A DNA stretch of 64,000 bases. Source: Meghimatium bilineatum. Taxonomy: Eukaryota > Mollusca > Gastropoda > Stylommatophora > Philomycidae. The position numbers and the translations under genes were made by a program. Below the pieces are notes generated by a model, which was not told the origin of the DNA, did not search any database, and was given only the letters and a program-made list of their open reading frames with translations. Shown piece by piece: positions 1 to 12,910 of this stretch (positions within the stretch are counted from its first letter, which is position 1; each line of letters begins with the position of its first letter). The stretch lies in NCBI GenBank assembly GCA_034231615.1, contig CM067304.1, positions 22,254,589 through 22,318,588 on the forward strand, given 5' to 3'.

Positions 1-51
1 GATTTCGTTGTATTGCAGCTTAATACTGCAGAATACTGGCGTATTAAACAT

Positions 52-222
52 GAATTGGGTGTATTGCAGTTTAGTACGCCAAAACTCGTTGTATTCTGGG
101 ATATTACTCACAAATTCATTGTACTGAAGCTTACTACACAAGAATTGAGTGTATTCTAGCCTATTGCACATGATTTCCTTGTATTGCAGCTTAATACGTC
201 AGAACACTGGCGTATTACAAAC
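52..222 (+). repeat. Representative A monomer, showing six 30-bp-derived protorepeats
   Basis: In this phase the monomer divides into p1 52-81, p2 82-111, p3 112-141, p4 142-171, p5 172-201 (30 bp each) and p6 202-222 (21 bp). All six align to one another around a core like tgtatt-tgg-tattac: p1 has tgtattgcagtttagtac, p2 tgtattctgggatattac, p3 tgtactgaagcttactac, p4 tgtattctagcctattgc. p6 fits the same pattern with about 9 bp missing just after its first few bases. The monomer is therefore 6 x 30 - 9 = 171 bp. The p1/p2, p3/p4 and p5/p6 pairs also look like a 60-bp doublet, which suggests 30 to 60 to 180-9 growth. This is read directly from the sequence. The order of events is inference. Confidence 0.9.
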
Positions 223-600
223 GTATTGGGTGTATTGCAGTTTAGTACGCCAAAACTCGTTGTATTCTGGCATATTACTCACACGTTCATTGTACTGAAG
301 CTTACTACACTAGAATTGAGTGTATTCTGGCCCATTACACATGATTTCGTTGTATTGCAGCTTAATACTGCAGAACACTGACGTATTACACAGGAATTGG
401 GTGTATTGCACTTTAGTACGCCAAAACTCGTTGTATTCTGACATATTACTCACACATTCATTGTACTGAAACTTACTACACTAGAATTGAGTGTATTCTG
501 GCCTATTGCACATGATTTCCTTGTATTGCAGCTTAATACGTCAGAACACTGGCTTATTACACACGAATTGGGTGTATTGCAGTTTAGTACGCCAAAACTC

Positions 601-640
601 GTTGTATTCCTGGATATTTTCACAATTTCATTGTACTGAA
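601..640 (+). repeat. Private variant monomer with a net 1-bp deletion
   Basis: The p2/p3 junction reads tattcctggatattttcaca instead of the usual tattctgggatattactcaca, a cluster of changes with one base lost overall. Monomer phase downstream is shifted by one base, so landmarks near 184 and 867 are 683 bp apart rather than 684. I saw no other copy, so it arose after the last amplification here, or it could be a sequencing error. It breaks the local open frame. Confidence 0.7.
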
Positions 641-3600
641 GCTTACTACACAAGAATTGAATGTATTCTGGCCTATTGCACATGATTTCTTTGTACTGCA
701 GCTTAATATGTCAGAACACTGACATATTACACACGAATTGGGTGTATTGCAGTTTAGTACGCAAAAACTCGTTGTATTCTGGCATCTTACTCACAAATTC
801 ATTGTACAGAAGCTTACTAAACTAGAATTGAGTGTATTCTAGCCTATTGCACATGATTTCGTTGTATTGCAGCTTTATACGTCAGAAACCTGGCGTATTT
901 CAAACGAATTGGGTGTATTGCAGTTTAGTACGCCAAAACTCGTTGTATTCTGGCAAATTACTCACAAATTCATTGTACTGAATCTTACTATACAAGAATT
1001 GAGTGTATTCTGGCCTATTGCACATGATTTCGTTGTATTGCAGCTTAATACTGCAGAACACTGGCGTATTAAACATGAATTGGGTGTATTGCAGTTTAGT
1101 ACGCCAAAACTCGTTGTATTCTGGGATATTACTCACAAATTCATTGTACTGAAGCTTACTACACAAGAATTGAGTGTATTCTAGCCTATTGCACATGATT
1201 TCCTTGTATTGCAGCTTAATACGTCAGAACACTGGCGTATTACAAACGTATTGGGTGTATTGCACTTTAGTACGCCAAAACTCGTTGTATTCTGGCATAT
1301 TACTCACACATTCATTGTACTGAAGCTTACTACACAAGAATTGAGTGTATTCTGGCCTATTGCACATGATTTCGTTGTACTGCAGCTTAATACGTCAGAA
1401 CACTGACATATTACACACGAATTGGGTGTATTGCAGTTTAGTACGCAAAAACTCGTTGTATTCTGGGATATTACTCACAAATTCATTGTACTGAAGCTTA
1501 CTACACAAGAATTGAGTGTATTCTAGCCTATTGCACATGATTTCCTTGTATTGCAGCTTAATACGTCAGAACACTGGCGTATTACAAACGTATTGGGTGT
1601 ATTGCAGTTTAGTACGCCAAAACTCGTTGTATTCTGGCATATTACTCACACATTCATTGTACTGAAGCTTACTACACTAGAATTGAGTATATTCTGGCCC
1701 ATTACACATGATTTCGTTGTATTGCAGCTTAATACTGCAGAACACTGACGTATTACTCAAGAATTGGGTGTATTGCACTTTAGTACGCCAAAACTCGTTG
1801 TATTCTGGCATATTACTCACACATTCATTGTACTGAAACTTACTACACTAGAATTGAGTGTATTCTGGCCTATTGCACATGATTTCCTTGTATTGCAGCT
1901 TAATACGTCAGAACACTGGCTTATTACACACGAATTGGGTGTATTGCAGTTTAGTACGCCAAAACTCGTTGTATTCTGGGATATTAATCACAAATTCATT
2001 GTACTGAAGCTTACTACACAAGAATTGAATTTATTCTGGCCTATTGCACATGATTTCTTTGTACTGCAGCTTAATACGTCAGAACACTGACATATTACAC
2101 ACGAATTGGGTGTATTGCAGTTTAGTACGCAAAAACTCGTTGTATTCTGGCATCTTACTCACAAATTCATTGTACAGAAGCTTACTAAACAAGAATTGAG
2201 TGTATTCTAGCCTATTGCACATGATTTCGTTGTATTGCAGCTTTATGCGTCAGAACACTGGCGTATTACAAACGAATTGGGTGTATTGCAGTTTAGTACG
2301 CCAAAACTAGTTGTATTCTGGCATATTACTCACAAATTCATTGTACTGAAGCTTACTACACTAGAAATGAGTGTATTCTAGCCTATTGCACATTATTCCG
2401 TTGTATTGCAGCTTAATACGTCAGAACACTGGCGTATTACAAACGAATTGGGTATATTGCAGTTTAGTACGCCAAAACTCGTTGTATTCTGGCATATTAC
2501 TCACAAATTCATTGTACTGAAGCTTACTACACTAGAAATGAGTGTATTCTAGCCTATTGCACATTATTTCGTTGTATTGCAGCTTAATACGTCAGAACAC
2601 TGGCGTATTACAAACGAATTGGGTATATTGCAGTTTAGTACGCCAAATCTCGTCAATGTATTCTGGCATATTACTCACAAATTCATTGTACTGAAGCTTA
2701 CTACACATGATTTGAGTGTATTCTGGCCTATTGCACATGATTTCGTTGTATTGCAGCTTAATACTGCAGAATACTGGCGTATTAAACATGAATTGGGTGT
2801 ATTGCAGTTTAGTACGCCAAAACTCGTTGTATTCTGGGATATTACTCACAAATTCATTGTACTGAAGCTTACTACACAAGAATTGAGTGTATTCTAGCCT
2901 ATTGCACATGATTTCCTTGTATTGCAGCTTAATACGTCAGAACACTGGCGTATTACAAACGTATTGGGTGTATTGCAGTTTAGTACGCCAAAACTCGTTG
3001 TATTCTGGCATATTACTCACACGTTCATTGTACTGAAGCTTACTACACTAGAATTGAGTGTATTCTGGCCCATTACACATGATTTCGTTGTATTGCAGCT
3101 TAATACTGCAGAACACTGACGTATTACACAGGAATTGGGTGTATTGCACTTTAGTACGCCAAAACTCGTTGTATTCTGGCATATTACTCACACATTCATT
3201 GTACTGAAACTTACTACACTAGAATTGAGTGTATTCTGGCCTATTGCACATGATTTCCTTGTATTGCAGCTTAATACGTCAGAACACTGGCTTATTACAC
3301 ACGAATTGGGTGTATTGCAGTTTAGTACGCCAAAACTCGTTGTATTCCGGGATATTACTCACAAATTCATTGTACTGAAGCTTACTACACAAGAATTGAA
3401 TGTATCCTGGCCTATTGCACATGATTTCTTTGTACTGCAGCTTAATATGTCAGAACACTGACATATTACACACGAATTGGGTGTATTGCAGTTTAGTACG
3501 CAAAAACTCGTTGTATTCTGGCTTCTTACTCACAAATTCATTGTACAGAAGCTTACTAAACTAGAATTTAGTGTATTCTAGCCTATTGCACATGATTTCG

Positions 3601-4839
3601 TTGTATTGCAGCTTTATACGTCAGAAACCTGGCGTATTTCAAACGAATTGGGTGTATTGCAGTTTAGTACGCCAAAACTCGTTGTATTCTGGCAAATTAC
3701 TCACAAATTCATTGTACTGAATCTTACTATACAAGAATTGAGTGTATTCTGGCCTATTGCACATGATTTCGTTTTATTGCAGCTTAATACTGCAGAACAC
3801 TGGCGTATTAAACATGAATTGGGTGTATTGCAGTTTAGTACGCCAAAACTCGTTGTATTCTGGGATATTACTCACAAATTCATTGTACTGAAGCTTACTA
3901 CACAAGAATTGAGTGTATTCTAGCCTATTGCACATGATTTCCTTGTATTGCAGCTTAATACGTCAGAACACTGGCGTATTACAAACGTATTGGGTGTATT
4001 GCAGTTTAGTACGCCAAAACTCGTTGTATTCTGGCATATTACTCACACGTTCATTGTACTGAAGCTTACTACACTAGAATTGAGTGTATTCTGGCCCATT
4101 ACACATGATTTCGTTGTATTGCAGCTTAATACTGCAGAACACTGACGTATTACACAGGAATTGGGTGTATTGCACTTTAGTACGCCAAAACTCGTTGTAT
4201 TCTGGCATATTACTCACACATTCATTGTACTCAAACTTACTACACTAGAATTGAGTGTATTCTGGCCTATTGCACATGATTTCCTTGTATTGCAGCTTAA
4301 TATGTCAGAACACTGACATATTACACACGAATTGGGTGTATTGCAGTTTAGTACGCAAAAACTCGTTGTATTCTGGCATCTTACTCACAAATTCATTGTA
4401 CAGAAGCTTACTAAACTAGAATTGAGTGTATTCTAGCCTATTGCACATGATTTCGTTGTATTGCAGCTTTATACGTCAGAAACCTGGCGTATTTCAAACG
4501 AATTGGGTGTATTGCAGTTTAGTACGCCAAAACTCGTTGTATTCTGGCAAATTACTCACAAATTCATTGTACTGAATCTTACTATACAAGAATTGAGTGT
4601 ATTCTGGCCTATTGCACATGATTTCGTTGTATTGCAGCTTAATACTGCAGAACACTGGCGTATTAAACATGAATTGGGTGTATTGCAGTTTAGTACGCCA
4701 AAACTCGTTGTATTCTGGGATATTACTCACAAATTCATTGTACTGAAGCTTACTACACAAGAATTGAGTGTATTCTAGCCTATTGCACATGATTTCCTTG
4801 TATTGCAGCTTAATACGTCAGAACACTGGCGTATTACAA

Positions 4840-7580
4840 ACGAATTGGGTATATTGCAGTTTAGTACGCCAAAACTCGTTGTATTCTGGCATATTACTCA
4901 CAAATTCATTGTACTGAAGCTTACTACACTAGAAATGAGTGTATTCTAGCCTATTGCACATTATTTCGTTGTATTGCAGCTTAATACGTCAGAACACTGG
5001 CGTATTACAAACGAATTGGGTATATTGCAGTTTAGTACGCCAAATCTCGTCAATGTATTCTGGCATATTACTCACAAATTCATTGTACTGAAGCTTACTA
5101 CACATGATTTGAGTGTATTCTGGCCTATTGCACATGATTTCGTTGTATTGCAGCTTAATACTGCTGAACACTGGCGTATTAAACATGAATTGGGTGTATT
5201 GCAGTTTAGTACGCCAAAACTCGTTGTATTCTGGGATATTACTCACAAATTCATTGTACTGAAGCTTACTACACAAGAATTGAGTGTATTCTAGCCTATT
5301 GCACATGATTTCCTTGTATTGCAGCTTAATACGTCAGAACACTGGCGTATTACAAACGTATTGGGTGTATTGCAGTTTAGTACGCCAAAACTCGTTGTAT
5401 TCTGGCATATTACTCACACGTTCATTGTACTGAAGCTTACTACACTAGAATTGAGTGTATTCTGGCCCATTACACATGATTTCGTTGTATTGCAGCTTAA
5501 TACTGCAGAACACTGACGTATTACACAGGAATTGGGTGTATTGCACTTTAGTACGCCAAAACTCGTTGTATTTTGGCATATTACTCACACATTCATTGTA
5601 CTGAAACTTACTACACTAGAATTGAGTGTATTCTGGCCTATTGCACATGATTTCCTTGTATTGCAGCTTAATACGTCAGAACACTGGCTTATTACACACG
5701 AATTGGGTGTATTGCAGTTTAGTACGCCAAAACTCGTTGTATTCCGGGATATTACTCACAAATTCATTGTACTGAAGCTTACTACACAAGAATTGAATGT
5801 ATTCTGGCCTATTGCACATGATTTCTTTGTACTGCAGCTTAATATGTCAGAACACTGACATATTACACACGAATTGGGTGTATTGCAGTTTAGTACGCAA
5901 AAACTCGTTGTATTCTGGCATCTTACTCACAAATTCATTGTACAGAAGCTTACTAAACTAGAATTGAGTGTATTCTAGCCTATTGCACATGATTTCGTTG
6001 TATTGCAGCTTTATACGTCAGAAACCTGGCGTATTTCAAACGAATTGGGTGTATTGCAGTTTAGTACGCCAAAACTCGTTGTATTCTGGCAAATTACTCA
6101 CAAATTCATTGTACTGAATCTTACTATACAAGAATTGAGTGTATTCTGGCCTATTGCACATGATTTCGTTGTATTGCAGCTTAATACTGCAGAACACTGG
6201 CGTATTAAACTTGAATTGGGTGTATTGCAGTTTAGTACGCCAAAACTCGTTGTATTCTGGCATATTACTCACAAATTCATTGTACTGAAGCTTACTACAC
6301 TAGAAATGAGTGTATTCTAGCCTATTGCACATTATTTCGTTGTATTGCAGCTTAATACGTCAGAACACTGGCGTATTACAAATGAATTGGGTATATTGCA
6401 GTTTAGTACGCCAAATCTCGTCAATGTATTCTGGCATATTACTCACAAATTCATTGTACTGAAGCTTACTACACATGATTTGAGTGTATTCTGGCCTATT
6501 GCACATGATTTCGTTGTATTGCAGCTTAATACTGCAGAACACTGGCGTATTAAACATGAATTGGGTGTATTGCAGTTTAGTACGCCAAAACTCGTTGTAT
6601 TCTGGGATATTACTCACAAATTCATTGTACTGAAGCTTACTACACAAGAATTGAGTGTATTCTAGCCTATTGCACATGATTTCCTTGTATTGCAGCTTAA
6701 TACGTCAGAACACTGGCGTATTACAAACGTATTGGGTGTATTGCAGTTTAGTACGCCAAAACTCGTTGTATTCTGGCATATTACTCACACGTTCATTGTA
6801 CTGAAGCTTACTACACTAGAATTGAGTGTATTCTGGCCCATTACACATGATTTCGTTGTATTGCAGCTTAATACTGCAGAACACTGACGTATTACACAGG
6901 AATTGGGTGTATTGCACTTTAGTACGCCAAAACTCGTTGTATTCTGGCATATTACTCACACATTCATTGTACTCAAACTTACTACACTAGAATTGAGTGT
7001 ATTCTGGCCTATTGCACATGATTTCCATGTATTGCAGCTTAATACGTCAGAACACTGGCTTATTACACACGAATTGGGTGTATTGCAGTTTAGTACGCCA
7101 AAACTCGTTGTATTCCGGGATATTACTCACAAATTCATTGTACTGAAGCTTACTACACAAGAATTGAATGTATTCTGGCCTATTGCACATGATTTCTTTG
7201 TACTGCAGCTTAATATGTCAGAACACTGACATATTACACACGAATTGGGTGTATTGCAGTTTAGTACGCAAAAACTCGTTGTATTCTGGCATCTTACTCA
7301 CAAATTCATTGTACAGAAGCTTACTAAACTAGAATTGAGTGTATTCTAGCCTATTGCACATGATTTCGTTGTATTGCAGCTTTATACGTCAGAAACCTGG
7401 CGTATTTCAAACGAATTGGGTGTATTGCAGTTTAGTACGCCAAAACTCGTTGTATTCTGGCAAATTACTCACAAATTCATTGTACTGAATCTTACTATAC
7501 AAGAATTGAGTGTATTCTGGCCTATTGCACATGATTTCGTTGTATTGCAGCTTAATACTGCAGAACACTGGCGTATTAAA
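4840..7580 (+). repeat. Tandem pair of a 1371-bp, eight-monomer higher-order repeat
   Basis: Features at 4974, 5319 and 5532 recur at 6345, 6690 and 6903, each 1371 bp on (8 x 171 + 3). The +3 is a small insertion in one monomer per unit (ctcgtcaatgtattc at about 5051 and 6422). Copies differ by scattered substitutions, for example ctgctgaac near 5162 versus ctgcagaac near 6533, and tttccttg versus tttccatg near 7024. The same 8-mer, with the same 3-bp insertion, recurs at about 13.19-15.6 kb, 17.3-20.0 kb and around 21.9 kb, making it the best defined HOR of array A. Boundaries are approximate. Confidence 0.8.
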
Positions 7581-9299
7581 CATGAATTGGGTGTATTGCA
7601 GTTTAGTACGCCAAAACTCGTTGTATTCTGGGATATTACTCACAAATTCATTGTACTGAAGCTTACTACACAAGAATTGAGTGTATTCTAGCCTATTGCA
7701 CATGATTTCCCTGTATTGCAGCTTAATACGTCAGAACACTGGCGTATTACAAACGTATTGGGTGTATTGCACTTTAGTACGCCAAAACTCGTTGTATTCT
7801 GGCATATTACTCACACATTCATTGTACTGAAGCTTACTACACAAGAATTGAGTGTATTCTGGCCTATTGCACATGATTTCGTTGTACTGCAGCTTAATAC
7901 GTCAGAACACTGACATATTACACACGAATTGGGTGTATTGCAGTTTAGTACGCAAAAACTCGTTGTATTCTGGGATATTACTCACAAATTCATTGTACTG
8001 AAGCTTACTACACAAGAATTGAGTGTATTCTAGCCTATTGCACATGATTTCCTTGTATTGCAGCTTAATACGTCAGAACACTGGCGTATTACAAACGTAT
8101 TTGGTGTATTGCAGTTTAGTACGCAAAAACTCGTTGTATTCTGGCATATTACTCACACATTCATTGTACTGAAGCTTACTACACTAGAATTGAGTATATT
8201 CTGGCCCATTACACATGATTTCGTTGTATTGCAGCTTAATACTGCAGAACACTGACGTATTACACAAGAATTGGGTGTATTGCACTTTAGTACGCCAAAA
8301 CTCGTTGTATTCTGGCATATTACTCACACATTCATTGTACTGAAACTTACTACACTAGAATTGAGTGTATTCTGGCCTATTGCACATGATTTCCTTGTAT
8401 TGCAGTTTAATACGTCAGAACACTGGCTTATTACACACGAATTGGGTGTATTGCAGTTTAGTACGCCAAAACTCGTTGTATTCCGGGATATTAATCACAA
8501 ATTCATTGTACTGAAGCTTACTACACAAGAATTGAATGTATTCTGGCCTATTGCACATGATTTCGTTGTACTGCAGCTTAATACGTCAGAACACTGACAT
8601 ATTACACACGAATTGGGTGTATTGCAGTTTAGTACGCAAAAACTCGTTGTATTCTGGCATCTTACTCACAAATTCATTGTACAGAAGCTTACTAAACAAG
8701 AATTGAGTGTATTCTAGCCTATTGCACATGATTTCGTTGTATTGCAGCTTTATGCGTCAGAACACTGGCGTATTACAAACGAATTGGGTGTATTGCAGTT
8801 TAGTACGCCAAAACTAGTTGTATTCTGGCATATTACTCACAAATTCATTGTACTGAAGCTTACTACACTAGAAATGAGTGTATTCTAGCCTATTGCACAT
8901 TATTTCGTTGTATTGCAGCTTAATACGTCAGAACACTGGCGTATTACAAACGAATTGGGTATATTGCAGTTTAGTACGCCAGATCTCGTTGTATTCTGGC
9001 ATATTACTCACAAATTCATTGTACTGAAGCTTACTACACATGATTTGAGTGTATTCTGGCCTATTGCACATGATTTCGTTGTATTGCAGCTTAATACTGC
9101 AGAACACTGGCGTATTAAACACGAATTGGGTGTATTGCAGTTTAGTACGCCAAAACTCGTTGTATTCTGGGATATTACTCACAAATTCATTGTACTGAAG
9201 CTTACTACACAAGAATTGAGTGTATTCTAGCCTATTGCACATGATTTCCTTGTATTACAGCTTAATACGTCAGAACACTGGCGTATTACAAACGTATTG

Positions 9300-12200
9300 G
9301 GTGTATTGCAGTTTAGTACGCCAAAACTCGTTGTATTCTGGCATATTACTCACACGTTCATTGTACTGAAGCTTACTACACTAGAATTGAGTGTATTCTG
9401 GCCCATTACACATGATTTCGTTGTATTGCAGCTTAATACTGCAGAACACTGACGTATTACACAAGAATTGGGTGTATTGCACTTTAGTACGCCAAAACTC
9501 GTTGTATTCTGGCATATTACTCACACATTCATTGTACTGAAGCTTACTACACTAGAATTGAGTGTATTCTGGCCCATTACACATGATTTCCTTGTATTGC
9601 AGCTTAATACGTCAGAACACTGGCTTATTACACACGAATTGGGTGTATTGCAGTTTAGTACGCCAAAACTCGTTGTATTCTGGCATATTACTCACAAATT
9701 CATTGTACTGAAGCTTACTACACAAGAATTGAATGTATTCTGGCCTATTGCACATGATTTCTTTGTACTGCAGCTTAATACGTCAGAACACTGACATATT
9801 ACACACGAATTGGGTGTATTGCAGTTTAGTACGCAAAAACTCGTTGTATTCTGGCATATTACTCACACATTCATTGTACTGAAACTTACTACACTAGAAT
9901 TGAGTGTATTCTGGCCTATTGCACATGATTTCCTTGTATTGCAGTTTAATACGTCAGAACACTGGCTTATTACACACGAATTGGGTGTATTGCAGTTTAG
10001 TACGCCAAAACTCGTTGTATTCCGGGATATTAATCACAAATTCATTGTACTGAAGCTTACTACACAAGAATTGAATGTATTCTGGCCTATTGCACATGAT
10101 TTCGTTGTACTGCAGCTTAATACGTCAGAACACTGACATATTACACACGAATTGGGTGTATTGCAGTTTAGTACGCAAAAACTCGTTGTATTCTGGCATC
10201 TTACTCACAAATTCATTGTACAGAAGCTTACTAAACAAGAATTGAGTGTATTCTAGCCTATTGCACATGATTTCGTTGTATTGCAGCTTTATGCGTCAGA
10301 ACACTGGCGTATTACAAACGAATTGGGTGTATTGCAGTTTAGTACGCCAAAACTAGTTGTATTCTGGCATATTACTCACAAATTCATTGTACTGAAGCTT
10401 ACTACACTAGAAATGAGTGTATTCTAGCCTATTGCACATTATTTCGTTGTATTGCAGCTTAATATGTCAGAACACTGGCGTATTACAAACGAATTGGGTA
10501 TATTGCAGTTTAGTACGCCAAATCTCGTTGTATTCTGGCATATTACTCACAAATTCATTGTACTGAAGCTTACTACACATGATTTGAGTGTGTTCTGGCC
10601 TATTGCACATGATTTCGTTGTATTGCAGCTTAATACGTCAGAACACTGGCGTATTACAAACGAATTGGGTATATTGCAGTTTAGTACGCCAAAACTCGTT
10701 GTATTCTGGCATATTACTCACAAATTCATTATACTGAAGCTTACTACACTAGAAATGAGTGTATTCTAGCCTATTGCACATTATTTCGTTGTATTGCAGC
10801 TTAATAAGTCAGAACACTGGCGTATTACAAACGAATTGGGTATATTGCAGTTTAGTACGCCAAAACTCGTTGTATTCTGGCATATTACTCACACGTTCAT
10901 TGTACTGAAGCTTACTACACTAGAATTGAGTGTATTCTGGCCCATTACACATGATTTCGTTGTATTGCAGCTTAATACTGCAGAACACTGACGTATTACA
11001 CAAGAATTGGGTGTATTGCACTTTAGTACGCCAAAACTCGTTGTATTCTGGCATATTACTCACACATTCATTGTACTGAAGCTTACTACACTAGAATTGA
11101 GTGTATTCTGGCCCTTTACACATGATTTCCTTGTATTGCAGCTTAATACGTCAGAACACTGGCTTATTACACACGAATTGGGTGTATTGCAGTTTAGTAC
11201 GCCAAAACTCGTTGTATTCTGGCATATTACTCACAAATTCATTATACTGAAGCTTACTACACTAGAAATGAGTGTATTCTAGCCTATTGCACATTATTTC
11301 GTTGTATTGCAGCTTAATAAGTCAGAACACTGGCGTATTACAAACGTATTGGGTATATTGCAGTTTAGTACGCCAAAACTCGTTGTATTCTGGCATATTA
11401 CTCACACGTTCATTGTACTGAAGCTTACTACACTAGAATTGAGTGTATTCTGGCCCATTACACATGATTTCGTTGTATTGCAGCTTAATACTGCAGAACA
11501 CTGACGTATTACACAAGAATTGGGTGTATTGCACTTTAGTACGCCAAAACTCTTTGTATTCTGGCATATTACTCACACATTCATTGTACTGAAGCTTACT
11601 ACACTAGAATTGAGTGTATTCTGGCCCATTACACATGATTTCCTTGTATTGCAGCTTAATACGTCAGAACACTGGCTTATTACACACGAATTGGGTGTAT
11701 TGCAGTTTAGTACGCCAAAACTCGTTGTATTCTGGCATATTACTCACAAATTCATTGTACTGAAGCTTACTACACAAGAATTGAATGTATTCTGGCCTAT
11801 TGCACATGATTTCTTTGTACTGCAGCTTAATACGTCAGAACACTGACATATTACACACGAATTGGGTGTATTGCAGTTTAGTACGCAAAAACTCGTTGTA
11901 TTCTGGCATATTACTCACACATTCATTGTACTGAAACTTACTACACTAGAATTGAGTGTATTCTGGCCTATTGCACATGATTTCCTTGTATTGCAGTTTA
12001 ATACGTCAGAACACTGGCTTATTACACACGAATTGGGTGTATTGCAGTTTAGTACGCCAAAACTCGTTGTATTCCGGGATATTAATCACAAATTCATTGT
12101 ACTGAAGCTTACTACACAAGAATTGAATGTATTCTGGCCTATTGCACATGATTTCGTTGTACTGCAGCTTAATACGTCAGAACACTGACATATTACACAC

Positions 12201-12910
12201 GAATTGGGTGTATTGCAGTTTAGTACGCAAAAACTCGTTGTATTCTGGCATCTTACTCACAAATTCATTGTACAGAAGCTTACTAAACAAGAATTGAGTG
12301 TATTCTAGCCTATTGCACATGATTTCGTTGTATTGCAGCTTTATGCGTCAGAACACTGGCGTATTACAAACGAATTGGGTGTATTGCAGTTTAGTACGCC
12401 AAAACTAGTTGTATTCTGGCATATTACTCACAAATTCATTGTACTGAAGCTTACTACACTAGAAATGAGTGTATTCTAGCCTATTGCACATTATTTCGTT
12501 GTATTGCAGCTTAATATGTCAGAACACTGGCGTATTACAAACGAATTGGGTATATTGCAGTTTAGTACGCCAAATCTCGTTGTATTCTGGCATATTACTC
12601 ACAAATTCATTGTACTGAAGCTTACTACACATGATTTGAGTGTGTTCTGGCCTATTGCACATGATTTCGTTGTATTGCAGCTTAATACGTCAGAACACTG
12701 GCGTATTACAAACGAATTGGGTATATTGCAGTTTAGTACGCCAAAACTCGTTGTATTCTGGCATATTACTCACAAATTCATTATACTGAAGCTTACTACA
12801 CTAGAAATGAGTGTATTCTAGCCTATTGCACATTATTTCGTTGTATTGCAGCTTAATAAGTCAGAACACTGGCGTATTACAAACGAATTGGGTATATTGC
12901 AGTTTAGTAC
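9300..12910 (+). repeat. Tandem duplication, offset 2052 bp (12 monomers)
   Basis: Sequence from about 9.3 kb recurs from about 11.35 kb. Matched landmarks are 9468/11520, 9810/11862 and 10452/12504, all 2052 bp = 12 x 171. Rare private markers shared by both copies include aatatgtcag near 10,463 and 12,515, gagtgtgttctgg near 10,587 and 12,639, and attatactgaag near 10,728 and 12,780. The copies separate after about 10,860/12,912. A rare aataagtcag variant at about 10,803, 11,316 and 12,855 shows smaller nested exchanges inside the block. Confidence 0.75.

Noticed and set aside
601..640. Breakpoint of an inserted element at the odd tattcctggatattttcaca
   Set aside because: Flanking monomers continue in phase except for one lost base, so it is a local mutation or sequencing error rather than an insertion.
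2592..2909. Minus-strand open frames of about 98-117 codons recurring through array A
   Set aside because: They are the complement of the same repeats. Openness on both strands at once reflects composition and a unit length divisible by three, not coding.
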